A DNA stretch of 19,301 nucleotides from contig DASYEE010000138.1 in assembly GCA_036499165.1 (NCBI GenBank), forward strand, positions 1 through 19,301. Direction: 5' to 3'. Source of the stretch: Galbitalea sp036499165 (lineage in GTDB: Bacteria > Actinomycetota > Actinomycetes > Actinomycetales > Microbacteriaceae). Below the pieces are notes generated by a model. It was not told where the DNA came from. It saw only the letters and a list, made by a program, of their open reading frames with translations, and searched no databases. The position numbers and the translations under genes were made by a program. Below, in pieces: positions 5,682-13,277 of this stretch. Each line of letters begins with the position of its first letter. Within the stretch, counting starts at the first letter, position 1.

Positions 5682-8617
5682 TAGCCCGTGACCGGCGGGT
5701 TGATCGTGCTCGTGCCGTAGAACCGTCGCTCGAACACCTGGCGCGCGAGGCGCGTGATGCGCAGGTAGTCGTCGTCGAGGGCGCTGGCCGACCCCGGCGG
5801 GTATTCCATCAGGCGCGCGACGCCCTCGAGCGCCTGTCGGTCGGTCGGGAGGACGTCTGCCGTCTTTGCCGTCCACAGCGTCATCGCCGATCGGGCGCGC
5901 GACGCGATGATCCACGCATCCCGCAGCTTGGCCGCGTCAGCCGCCGGCACCAGGCCGTTGACGCTCGCGACCTGGAGGGCCGCAAGAGTGGACGTCGTGC
6001 GAAGCCCGGGGATGAGCGCAGCAAACTGCAGCTGCAACAGCTGCACGAACCACTCGACGTCGCTGAGCGAGCCTCGCCCGAGCTTCAGGTGCCGGGCCGG
6101 GTCCGCGGCCTGTGGCAGGCGCTCTGACTCGACGCGGGCCTTGATGCGCTTGACCTCACGGACATCCTGCTCCGAGATCTTCTCCGGGTAGCGCACACGG
6201 TCCGCGACGGCCGCGAAATCCGCGATCAGCGTCTCGTCTCCGACGGCACCGCGTGCCCTGAGGAGCGCCTGCGCCTCCCACGTCAGCGACCAGCGCTCGT
6301 AGTACGCGCGATAGCTGTCGAGCGACCGCGCTACTGCACCGTTCTTGCCTTCCGGTCGGAGTCCGATGTCGAGGTCAAGAGGCAATCGCAGGTCTTCGGT
6401 CAGGCGGTTCATGGCCTGCACGATGCGCTCGGCGTTGGCCTGGGCTTCTTCACCGGAGATCGAAACAGCGCGATAGACGTACATCACGTCCGCATCCGAC
6501 CCGAAGCCCAGTTCCTGGCCGCCGTAGCGCCCCATCGCGATGATCGCGAACTCCATCCCGTCGAAATCTCGACGAGCCAGCGAGAGGACACCCGTCAGCA
6601 GCACTGTTGTGATGTCGCTGAGCGCCTGTCCGAGTTCTTCGACCCTGAGCAAGCCCAGGATTGCCGCGAGAGAAAGCCGGAGCACCTCGCGGCGCCGGGC
6701 GGTCCGCAGGACAACGGCCGCGGCATCCACGTCATCGCTGTGCCGCGCGATCGTGGCGCGCATCTCGTCGAGGAGCGCGCCAAGCGGTCGGGGACGCAGT
6801 TCGTCTTCGTTCTCGAGCCACGCCACGCCCTCAGGGATGCGCTCGAGCAGGATGCTCACGAACCGTGAGCTCGACAGCACGTGGGTGAGCCGTTGCGCCG
6901 CGCCGGATGAATCGCGCAGCATCCTGAGGAACCAGTACGCCTCGCCCAGGTCGTCGCTCAGTCGCCGGAAGGCCAGGAGGCCGTGATCGGGGTCTGCACC
7001 CTCAGCGAACCAGCCGAGCATGACAGGGAGCAGGGTGCGCTGGATGGTCGCACGACGCGACACTCCCCCGGTGAGCGCGGCGATGTGGTGAAGCGCTCCG
7101 GCCGGGTCGCGGAATCCGATAGCGGCGAGCCTCGCCTCCGCCTGAGCGCTCGAGAGGGTGAGCTCGTCGCCCGGGAGAGCCGCTACAGCGCTCAAGAGCG
7201 GGCGATAGAAGAGGCGTTCGTGCAGGCTGCGCACTTCGTGCTTGGTGCGCTGCCAGGCGGTAGTCAGCTCGTCCGCGCCCGTATACAGTCCGGTCGATCG
7301 CGCCAGCACCCGCACGGCCTCCTGGTCTCGCGGCATGAGGTGCGTGCGAATGAGCCTGGACAGCTGCAACCGGTGTTCGAGAAGCCGAAGGAACCGATAG
7401 TCGCGGGAGAACTCCTGCGCCTCAACACGGCCGATGTAGCCCTGCGCCGCGAGGGCAACGAGAGCAGGAAGGGTCGCTCGCTGGCGAACTTCAGGATCAT
7501 GCTGCCCGTGCACCAACTGGAGAAGTTGGATGGTGAATTCGACATCGCGCAGTCCGCCCGGCCCGAGCTTCAACTGGATGTCGCGCTCGTCCGCCGGGAT
7601 GTTGTCGGTGACCCGCTCACGCATCCGCTGCACTGACTCGACGAAGTTTTCCCGCGAGGCGCTCGACCAGACCAGCGGCGCAACGCCAGCCACGTAGCGC
7701 TCGCCCAGCTCGAGATCCCCGGCGAGCGGACGCGCCTTCAGCAGCGCCTGGAATTCCCAGCTCTTCGCCCATCGCTCGTAGTAGGCCAGGTGCGACTCGA
7801 GCGTTCGCACCAGCGCGCCATCCTTGCCCTCGGGGCGGAGGTTCGCGTCGACCTCCCAGAGCGCAGGCTCGAAGGCCAGTTCCTGGATGCCGCGGGCGGT
7901 TTGCATCGCCAGTCGTGTTCCGATCTCGACGGCACGGTCGGTCGGCAGGTCTTCGTCGGCTTCGACCACGAAGATCACGTCGACATCGCTCACGTAGTTG
8001 AGTTCACGGGCGCCCGCCTTACCCATGCCGATGATGGCAAGCCGTGTCTTCGCGATGTCGCCAGCGTCGAACCTCAGGCTTCGACGAGCGACATCGAGCG
8101 AGGCATCCAATGCTGCACCGGCGAGGTCCGAGAGCATGCTCGTCACGGACGAGACAGCGGCGAGCGGATCGGGGTGGGACAGGTCCCAGGCGGCCAGCTG
8201 CGCGAGATGCCTGCGGTATCGCACCCGTAGCGCCGTGAATGCCGCATCGTCGACAAGGCCGTCGACCGCCTCGAGCAGAGAAGCGCGCAGGTCGTCGGCG
8301 CCCGGCAACGCGGTCATCGCATCCGCGAGCCCCGACAGCTGGTCAGGATGACGGTGGAAGAAGTCGGCCAGCCCCCGCGACGCGCCGAGCACCCGAATCA
8401 GGCGACCAGCGGCATCCTGCGATGCAAGCAGCTTCCCGATCTGGATCGGCGCCAGCTCGTGCAGGTCCATGAGGCACCGAAGCGCCTGGTCAGCATCTGC
8501 CGCCGTCGCGAACAGCGGGATGACATCGTCTGCGAGGTCGGCCAGGAGGTCGCGCGTCGACCCCAGCTCGGTGAACCCGAGCTTGGCCAGCTCGGTCAGC
8601 GTCAGTGATGGGAGCAT
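5681..8617 (-). CDS. glnE: Bifunctional glutamine synthetase adenylyltransferase/adenylyl-removing enzyme
   Basis: GlnE controls glutamine synthetase I by attaching AMP to, or removing it from, a tyrosine in answer to nitrogen state, usually signalled by PII. The 978-aa length fits the family. Two nucleotidyltransferase domains are visible: the N-terminal (adenylyl-removing) one has GMGKAGARELNYVSDVDV with metal ligands D211 and D213, and the C-terminal (adenylylating) one has AMGRYGGQELGFGSDADV with D708 and D710. Each is followed by a matching segment (LRPEGKDGALVRTLESHLAYYERWAKSWEFQALL-type, split here for brevity as LRPEGK and YYERW) and by a helical GlnD-like regulatory region with KLGPGGLRDVEF or KLGRGSLSDVEW. 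It lies 18 nt after the glutamine synthetase gene in the same operon. No strong ribosome site precedes ATG 8617, so coupling is likely. Confidence 0.97.
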   Translation of the reverse strand: MLPSLTLTELAKLGFTELGSTRDLLADLADDVIPLFATAADADQALRCLMDLHELAPIQIGKLLASQDAAGRLIRVLGASRGLADFFHRHPDQLSGLADAMTALPGADDLRASLLEAVDGLVDDAAFTALRVRYRRHLAQLAAWDLSHPDPLAAVSSVTSMLSDLAGAALDASLDVARRSLRFDAGDIAKTRLAIIGMGKAGARELNYVSDVDVIFVVEADEDLPTDRAVEIGTRLAMQTARGIQELAFEPALWEVDANLRPEGKDGALVRTLESHLAYYERWAKSWEFQALLKARPLAGDLELGERYVAGVAPLVWSSASRENFVESVQRMRERVTDNIPADERDIQLKLGPGGLRDVEFTIQLLQLVHGQHDPEVRQRATLPALVALAAQGYIGRVEAQEFSRDYRFLRLLEHRLQLSRLIRTHLMPRDQEAVRVLARSTGLYTGADELTTAWQRTKHEVRSLHERLFYRPLLSAVAALPGDELTLSSAQAEARLAAIGFRDPAGALHHIAALTGGVSRRATIQRTLLPVMLGWFAEGADPDHGLLAFRRLSDDLGEAYWFLRMLRDSSGAAQRLTHVLSSSRFVSILLERIPEGVAWLENEDELRPRPLGALLDEMRATIARHSDDVDAAAVVLRTARRREVLRLSLAAILGLLRVEELGQALSDITTVLLTGVLSLARRDFDGMEFAIIAMGRYGGQELGFGSDADVMYVYRAVSISGEEAQANAERIVQAMNRLTEDLRLPLDLDIGLRPEGKNGAVARSLDSYRAYYERWSLTWEAQALLRARGAVGDETLIADFAAVADRVRYPEKISEQDVREVKRIKARVESERLPQAADPARHLKLGRGSLSDVEWFVQLLQLQFAALIPGLRTTSTLAALQVASVNGLVPAADAAKLRDAWIIASRARSAMTLWTAKTADVLPTDRQALEGVARLMEYPPGSASALDDDYLRITRLARQVFERRFYGTSTINPPVTG

Positions 8618-8635
8618 GTTGTTCGGCAGTCGTTG

Positions 8636-9973
8636 CTACAGGATCTCGAGATTGCTCTCCAGCTCGAACGGCGTGACCTGGGCGCGGTATTCGCTCCACT
8701 CGCGACGCTTGTTCAGCAGCACGAAGTTGAAGACCTGCTCACCGAGAGTCTCTGCAACGAGCTCAGAGTCCTCCATGAGCGAGACAGCGTGGTCGAGGCT
8801 GGCCGGCAACTGGTTGTAGCCGAGCGCCTTGCGCTCGCCATCGGACAGCGACCACACGTTGTTCTCGGCCTCTGGCGGAAGCTCGTAGCCCTCTTCGATG
8901 CCCTTGAGCCCGGCAGCCAGCAGCAGCGAGTACGCGAGGTACGGGTTCGCCGCAGAGTCCATCGCGCGGTATTCGACGCGCGAACTCTGGCCCTTGTTGG
9001 GCTTGTAGAGCGGAACGCGCACGAGCGCCGAGCGATTGTTGTGCCCCCATGTGACGAAGCTCGGAGCCTCGTCGCCTCCCCACAGGCGCTTGTACGAGTT
9101 GACGAACTGGTTTGTGACAGCCGTGATCTCCGGGGCGTGGCGCAGGAGCCCGGCAACGAACTGGCGCCCAATCTTCGAGAGCTGGTACTGCTGGCCGCCG
9201 TCGAAGAAGGCGTTCACGTCGCCCTCGAACAGAGACATGTGCGTGTGCATTCCGGAGCCGGGATGCCCGGACAGCGGCTTCGGCATGAAGGTCGCGTACA
9301 CACCCTGCTCGATTGCGACCTCCTTGATCACCGTGCGGAAGGTCATGATGTTGTCGGCCGTCGTGAGGGCATCCGCGTAACGCAGGTCGATCTCGTTCTG
9401 CCCGGGGCCAGCCTCGTGATGGCTGAATTCGACCGAGATGCCGAGGTCTTCGAGCATCCTCACCGATCGCCTGCGGAAGTCGTGCGCCGTGCCTCCGGGC
9501 ACATTGTCGAAGTAGCCGGCGGAATCCACGGGCTCCGGGCCACCGTTCTTGTACTTGCTCGACTTCAGCAGGTAGAACTCGATCTCTGGATGCGTGTAGA
9601 ACGTGAAGCCGCGCTCCCCCGCCTTCGCGAGCGTGCGCTTCAGGACGTTGCGCGGGTCGGCCACCGCGGGCTGGCCGTCCGGGGTCGTGATGTCACAGAA
9701 CATCCGAGCGGTCGGATCGATCTCGCCCCGCCACGGCAGGATCTGGAAGGTGGTCGGATCCGGATGCGCCAGAACGTCCGCTTCGTACGACCGAGTCAAT
9801 CCCTCGATTGCGGAGCCGTCAAAGCCAAGACCCTCGGCGAACGCTCCCTCGACCTCGGCCGGCGCGATGGCAACGGACTTCAGCGTGCCGACGACATCCG
9901 TGAACCAGAGCCGAATGAACTTGATCCCGCGCTCCTCGATAGTGCGGAGAACGAAGTCGCGCTGCTTGTCCAC
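8636..9973 (-). CDS. glnA: Glutamine synthetase type I (GlnA2-like)
   Basis: This 445-aa enzyme makes glutamine from glutamate, ammonia and ATP as a dodecamer. Length and wording match the actinobacterial GlnA2 group (about 446 aa), not the longer 470-aa GlnA1. Visible signatures are LGFDGSAIEG near the N-terminus (active-site aspartate latch), HPEIEFYL with metal-binding glutamates, HHEAGPGQNEID, the ATP loop region KPLSGHPGSGMHTHMSL, and the glutamate-binding stretch SSRVEYRAMDSAANPYLAY. Tyr363 in EEGYELPPEAE lies where the adenylylated tyrosine of enterobacterial GlnA sits. The start is GTG 9973, backed by AAGGAG 4 nt upstream. In mycobacteria glnA2 and glnE are also adjacent and on the same strand, supporting the call. 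It heads the operon running to the terminator at 4055-4088. Confidence 0.96.
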   Translation of the reverse strand: MDKQRDFVLRTIEERGIKFIRLWFTDVVGTLKSVAIAPAEVEGAFAEGLGFDGSAIEGLTRSYEADVLAHPDPTTFQILPWRGEIDPTARMFCDITTPDGQPAVADPRNVLKRTLAKAGERGFTFYTHPEIEFYLLKSSKYKNGGPEPVDSAGYFDNVPGGTAHDFRRRSVRMLEDLGISVEFSHHEAGPGQNEIDLRYADALTTADNIMTFRTVIKEVAIEQGVYATFMPKPLSGHPGSGMHTHMSLFEGDVNAFFDGGQQYQLSKIGRQFVAGLLRHAPEITAVTNQFVNSYKRLWGGDEAPSFVTWGHNNRSALVRVPLYKPNKGQSSRVEYRAMDSAANPYLAYSLLLAAGLKGIEEGYELPPEAENNVWSLSDGERKALGYNQLPASLDHAVSLMEDSELVAETLGEQVFNFVLLNKRREWSEYRAQVTPFELESNLEIL

Positions 9974-9977
9974 GGGG

Positions 9978-9983
9978 CTCCTT
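9978..9983 (-). promoter_or_regulatory. Ribosome binding site AAGGAG deciding the GTG start of glnA
   Basis: AAGGAG on the minus strand, 4 nt before GTG 9973, fixes this non-ATG start. It is one of the few clear Shine-Dalgarno sites in the window, since many other genes here look leaderless. Confidence 0.75.
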
Positions 9984-10041
9984 GAAAGGCGAGGTGTGAG
10001 GCTTTGGATACTGCGGTTTTTCAGGTGTTCTGCCGCGCTAT

Positions 10042-10047
10042 TAGGCT
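10042..10047 (+). promoter_or_regulatory. Candidate -10 box TAGGCT for leaderless nadE
   Basis: TAGGCT fits TANNNT, and 7 nt later comes ATG 10055. Upstream, ttttcagg at about 10017-10024 is only a weak -35. A GTG in the same frame at 10049 is too near the box to be transcribed as a start. Confidence 0.5.
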
Positions 10048-10054
10048 AGTGGCT

Positions 10055-11785
10055 ATGCCCCGACTTCGCTTGGCACTCGCCCAGACGAACCCCATTCTCG
10101 GCGATCTCGCGGGCAACTCGACGCAGGTCGTCGAGGCAGCCAAACGCGCACACGCGGCGGGCGCCGACATCCTTGCCCTCGGCGAGATGGCGCTGAGTGG
10201 CTACCCGATCGAAGACCTCGCGGCGCGGCCGAGTTTCCTGCGCGACGCGAGCGCCGCAATCCCTGCCCTGGCGAAACGGCTGCAGGACGAGGGGCTCGGC
10301 GACCTGGTCGTCATCGTCGGTCATCCTGATGGGCCATTCGAGACGCCACTCGCCGGCAAGCGCATCGAACCGACCGCGATCGCACAGAACCGTGCCAGTG
10401 TGTTGCAGCACGGTCACGTCAAGGCGCAGTACAGCAAGCATCACCTGCCCAACTACGGGGTGTTCGACGAGTACCGTATCTTCATTCCGGGCGATGAACT
10501 CCTGGTGCTGCGTATCAAGGGTGTGGACGTCGCATTGATCATTTGCGAGGACCTCTGGCGTGATGGTCCGCCCGTCTCCTGGGTGCTCGAGGCGGATGCC
10601 GGTCTCCTGCTCGTAATCAATGCGTCACCGTTCGAGCGCGATAAGGATGAGGTGCGCCTGCCGCTCGTGACGCGCCGAGCCATCGAGACCGACACGATTG
10701 TCGCCTACGTCAATATCGTCGGCGGCCAGGACGACCTGGTCTTCGACGGCGATAGTGTCATCGTCGACGGAAGCGGCAGCATCCTCGCGCGAGCGCCGCA
10801 GTGGGTGCCGCATCTTCTCGTCACAGACCTGGATGTCGCCGCAGCGACCGACGCTGAGCTGCCGCCGAATGTGCACCGTGTGACCCTCGCTGATCCGATC
10901 GGCCCACGGGAACCGATCCTGGCCGAGATCGCGATCCCGGCCGACGATCACGAGCAACTCTGGAATGCCCTGGTGCTGGGCCTTCGCGACTATGTCGGGA
11001 AGAACCGTTTCCCGAGCGTCGTGCTCGGCGTATCGGGTGGTATCGACTCGAGCGTTGTCGCGGCGATCGCGGCCGACGCGGTTGGCGCAGATCGCGTCTA
11101 CGGAATCGCCATGCCCAGCCGATACAGCTCAGGCGGATCGGTCGACGATGCAAGCGAGCTGGCTGAGCGCATCGGGTTTCACTACTCGGTGGAACCGATC
11201 GCCGACCTGGTTTCACCGATCGAGGAGCAGCTGCACCTCACCGGTGTCGCAGCCGAGAATGTCCAGGCGCGCATCCGCGGGATGATCTGGATGGCCGAGT
11301 CGAACACGCATGGTCACCTCGCCCTCACCAATGGCAACAAGACCGAGATCTCAGTCGGCTATTCGACAATCTACGGCGATGCCGCAGGCGGTTTCGCACC
11401 GATAAAGGACGTCCCGAAGACCCTGGTCTGGGAACTCGCGCGCTGGCGCAATGAGTTCGCGGCATCGCGCGGCGAGACTCCGCCGATCCCGGTCAACTCG
11501 ATCGAGAAGCCCCCCAGCGCCGAACTGCGACCAGATCAGACCGACCAGGACACGCTGCCGCCGTATGAGCTGCTCGACGCGATCCTCGATGCCTACGTCA
11601 CGCGAAACCTCGGCCCCGAGGATGTCGTTGCTCTCGGCTTCGACAAAGACATCGTCGATTTCGTGACCCGGCTGGTCGATCGCTCCGAGTGGAAGCGCAG
11701 GCAGGGCGCAATCGGACCGAAGATCAGCGGGATGGCATTCGGACGGGACCGTCGGCTGCCGATTACATACCGGCCCAATCCCTGA
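10055..11785 (+). CDS. nadE: Glutamine-dependent NAD+ synthetase
   Basis: NadE catalyses the last step of NAD synthesis, amidating nicotinic acid adenine dinucleotide with ATP and ammonia freed from glutamine. The 576-aa protein is the two-domain form. Residues 1 to about 270 are the nitrilase-type glutaminase with its Glu-Lys-Cys triad visible: E44 (ALGEMALSGYP), K128 (YSKHHLPNYGVFDEYR) and C164 (LIICEDLW). The C-terminal synthetase has the P-loop SGGIDSS from S327 and the NAD-synthetase stretches TNGNKTEISVGYST and YGDAAGGFAPIKDVPK. I choose ATG 10055, where the first nitrilase strand (RLRLALAQTNP) begins, over an upstream in-frame ATG at 10004 that adds 17 unrelated residues and lies before the promoter. 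It is divergent from glnA, another glutamine gene. Confidence 0.97.
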   Translation: MPRLRLALAQTNPILGDLAGNSTQVVEAAKRAHAAGADILALGEMALSGYPIEDLAARPSFLRDASAAIPALAKRLQDEGLGDLVVIVGHPDGPFETPLAGKRIEPTAIAQNRASVLQHGHVKAQYSKHHLPNYGVFDEYRIFIPGDELLVLRIKGVDVALIICEDLWRDGPPVSWVLEADAGLLLVINASPFERDKDEVRLPLVTRRAIETDTIVAYVNIVGGQDDLVFDGDSVIVDGSGSILARAPQWVPHLLVTDLDVAAATDAELPPNVHRVTLADPIGPREPILAEIAIPADDHEQLWNALVLGLRDYVGKNRFPSVVLGVSGGIDSSVVAAIAADAVGADRVYGIAMPSRYSSGGSVDDASELAERIGFHYSVEPIADLVSPIEEQLHLTGVAAENVQARIRGMIWMAESNTHGHLALTNGNKTEISVGYSTIYGDAAGGFAPIKDVPKTLVWELARWRNEFAASRGETPPIPVNSIEKPPSAELRPDQTDQDTLPPYELLDAILDAYVTRNLGPEDVVALGFDKDIVDFVTRLVDRSEWKRRQGAIGPKISGMAFGRDRRLPITYRPNP

Positions 11786-11799
11786 TTGCGCAATCGCCC

Positions 11800-11805
11800 T
11801 AGAAT
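11800..11805 (+). promoter_or_regulatory. Candidate -10 box TAGAAT for leaderless panB
   Basis: TAGAAT, near the TATAAT ideal, is followed by 6 nt (cgggac) and ATG 11812. The box lies in the 26-nt gap after nadE, so panB can be transcribed on its own as well as by read-through. No Shine-Dalgarno site is present. Confidence 0.65.
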
Positions 11806-11811
11806 CGGGAC

Positions 11812-12630
11812 ATGGCAGACAACGCCGCTCCGGCGCCGAAGAAGGTCCGTACCCGTCATTTCCAGAACGCGAAGCGTGACGGGATCAAGATCACCGGATT
11901 GACCAGCTATGACATGCTCACGGCATCCATTTTCGACGAGGCAGGCATCGACTTCCTTCTCGTAGGAGACTCCGCAGGCAACAACGTCCTCGGGTATGAG
12001 ACGACGCTGCCGGTGACGGTGGACGAACTCATCCCGCTAGCCCGAGCCGTCGCCGGTGCCGTCAAGCGCGCGTTCGTCGTCGCCGACATGCCGTTCGGCT
12101 CATACGAGACCGGTCCGGATGAGGCGCTCCACACCGCCTTCCGCTTTATGAAGGAGACCGGCGCACACGCCGTGAAGCTCGAGGGCGGCGTGCGATCGGC
12201 AGAACAGATCCGCCGAATCGTGTCCGCCGGCATTCCGGTCATGGCCCACATCGGCTTCACGCCGCAGAGCGAACACGGCCTCGGTGGCCACGTCATCCAG
12301 GGCCGTGGCGACCAGGTTCGCGACCTGCTGGCCGACGCTCACGCCGTCGAGGATGCTGGTGCATTCGCCGTTGTGCTCGAGATGGTGCCTGCGGATGCCG
12401 CGCGACAGGTGACCGCCGAGTTGAAGATCCCGACGATCAGCGTCGGCGCCGGCCCGCACACGGACGGCCAGCTTCTCGTCTGGACCGACTGGGCCGGGTT
12501 CACGACCGGTCGCGTCCCCTCGTTTGTGAAGCAGTATGCGAACCTCCGCGGCATCCTCGCCGATGCCGTCAAGGCGTATCGCGACGATGTCGACAGCGGG
12601 GCGTATCCGGGGCCTGAGCACTCGTACTAG
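11812..12630 (+). CDS. panB: 3-methyl-2-oxobutanoate hydroxymethyltransferase
   Basis: PanB makes ketopantoate from 2-oxoisovalerate and 5,10-methylenetetrahydrofolate, the first committed step of pantothenate and coenzyme A synthesis, as a cytosolic TIM-barrel decamer. The 272-aa length fits. Motifs in order: ITGLTSYD, LLVGDSAGNNVLGYETTLPV with metal ligand D53, VVADMPFGSY with D92, AVKLEGG with K122 and E124, IPVMAHIGFTPQSEH, the catalytic-base region VVLEMVP with E190, and TISVGAGPHTDGQLLVWTD near the C-terminus. The N-terminal ~20 residues (APAPKKVRTRHF) are the usual actinobacterial lead-in. panB lies near glnE-glnA2 in mycobacteria too, so the neighbourhood is conserved in part. Other pantothenate genes (panC, panD) are not in the window. 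Confidence 0.97.
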   Translation: MADNAAPAPKKVRTRHFQNAKRDGIKITGLTSYDMLTASIFDEAGIDFLLVGDSAGNNVLGYETTLPVTVDELIPLARAVAGAVKRAFVVADMPFGSYETGPDEALHTAFRFMKETGAHAVKLEGGVRSAEQIRRIVSAGIPVMAHIGFTPQSEHGLGGHVIQGRGDQVRDLLADAHAVEDAGAFAVVLEMVPADAARQVTAELKIPTISVGAGPHTDGQLLVWTDWAGFTTGRVPSFVKQYANLRGILADAVKAYRDDVDSGAYPGPEHSY

Positions 12631-12666
12631 ACACCGGAGGCACTCGCGGGTCGAGTTCCCGCAGGG

Positions 12667-12672
12667 CAGAAT
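12667..12672 (+). promoter_or_regulatory. Candidate -10 box CAGAAT for a leaderless start at 12679
   Basis: CAGAAT differs at the first base from TANNNT but is followed by 6 nt and ATG 12679, the same geometry as panB. A 5-bp hairpin at 12646-12662 lies just upstream, of unclear role. Confidence 0.35.
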
Positions 12673-12678
12673 GGGCGC

Positions 12679-13059
12679 ATGGAACTGGTTCAGGTCGCCC
12701 AGCACGCGGAAGATATCGATCGCGCGGTCGCGTTTTACGAAGAACTGCTCGGGGTAAGTGTTGCCGCCCGTTTCGATCCCCCGGGGCTGGCGTTCTTCAT
12801 GCTGGACGGAACCCGCCTGTTGCTCGACAAGGGCGCCCCCACATCCCTGCTCTACCTCGCCGTCGACGATGTCGAGTACAGCGTCGATCAGCTGAGGGCG
12901 CGAGGCGTTGCGATCACAACCGAACCGCACGTGATCTTCCAGCACAATGACGACACGCTCGGCCCGGCCGGGACCGACGAGTGGATGGCGTTCATCACCG
13001 ACTCAGAAGGCAACACAGTCGCCCTCGTGAGCTACTCCAACACCGACCCCAACGACTGA
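12679..13059 (+). CDS. VOC superfamily (glyoxalase/bleomycin-resistance-like) protein
   Basis: The 126-aa product is a single vicinal-oxygen-chelate module pair. The first beta-alpha-beta unit starts MELVQVAQHAEDIDRAVAFYEELLG, written here as key residues H9 (a possible metal ligand), D12-I-D-R and FYEELLG, the classic VOC helix. The second unit has LYLAVDDVEYSVDQLRARG and ends WMAFITDSEGNTVALVS, whose F-x-D-x-(E/D)-G-N motif is diagnostic. Such proteins include lyases, dioxygenases and drug-binding proteins, and substrate cannot be inferred. It follows panB by 48 nt with its own weak -10 box and converges on the 56-aa minus-strand gene 11 bases away. Confidence 0.87.
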   Translation: MELVQVAQHAEDIDRAVAFYEELLGVSVAARFDPPGLAFFMLDGTRLLLDKGAPTSLLYLAVDDVEYSVDQLRARGVAITTEPHVIFQHNDDTLGPAGTDEWMAFITDSEGNTVALVSYSNTDPND

Positions 13060-13070
13060 GGAAGGCCGGG

Positions 13071-13241
13071 TCAGTCGTTCTTTGCGTCCTCTGCCGCCCA
13101 CTGCCGCGCACGCTCGGCGATGATCTCGGGCGCACGAGCCGCGTCCTCGCGGCTGGCGAACGGACCGTCCAGATCGCTGGCGAGAGACTGCCTGCCCTCT
13201 TCCACGTCGCCGGTTTTGTTGTTGTAGAACCACTCGGTCAC
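13071..13241 (-). CDS. Small conserved-type 56-aa protein, unknown function
   Basis: Start is GTG 13241, with AAGGGAG 6 nt upstream on the minus strand. The 56-aa product begins MTEWFYNNKTGDVEEG and continues with GPFASREDAARAPEIIAER and a charged C-terminus WAAEDAKND. I know this as the form of a small actinobacterial protein often annotated as hypothetical, SPOR-like or even wrongly as methionine aminopeptidase because it neighbours map; aromatic W4 and F5/Y6, the KTG-x-VEEG turn and the GPF-x-(S/T)RE-x-A helix start are the recognisable parts. A longer frame in the same phase extends to 13919 but only as antisense of map. It is transcribed divergently from map through a shared AT-rich promoter region. 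Confidence 0.8.
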   Translation of the reverse strand: MTEWFYNNKTGDVEEGRQSLASDLDGPFASREDAARAPEIIAERARQWAAEDAKND

Positions 13242-13264
13242 AGTTTGCTCCCTTGAAGACAAGA

Positions 13265-13272
13265 TAAATTTA
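13265..13272. promoter_or_regulatory. Palindromic TAAATTTA giving overlapping divergent -10 boxes
   Basis: In the 36-bp gap between two divergent starts lies TAAATTTA, its own reverse complement. Read plus, TAAATT ends 7 nt before ATG 13278 (leaderless map). Read minus, TAAATT would start a short leader carrying the AAGGGAG site of the 56-aa gene. This is the most AT-rich patch in the region. Confidence 0.5.
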
Positions 13273-13277
13273 ATCCT

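Noticed and set aside
8633..9985. A 450-codon open frame on the plus strand opposite glutamine synthetase
   Set aside because: It is a high-GC antisense shadow of a gene with full family motifs; its product is Arg/Val/Leu-rich with no recognisable domain and no promoter.
10004..10054. Upstream ATG giving nadE 17 extra residues
   Set aside because: The extra residues do not fit the nitrilase fold start, and the ATG lies upstream of the best -10 box.
12646..12662. Hairpin GCGGG-TCGAGTT-CCCGC that resembles a tRNA T-arm
   Set aside because: No acceptor, D or anticodon arm surrounds it, and the loop lacks the usual TTCRA order; it also has no T-tract, so it is not a clear terminator.
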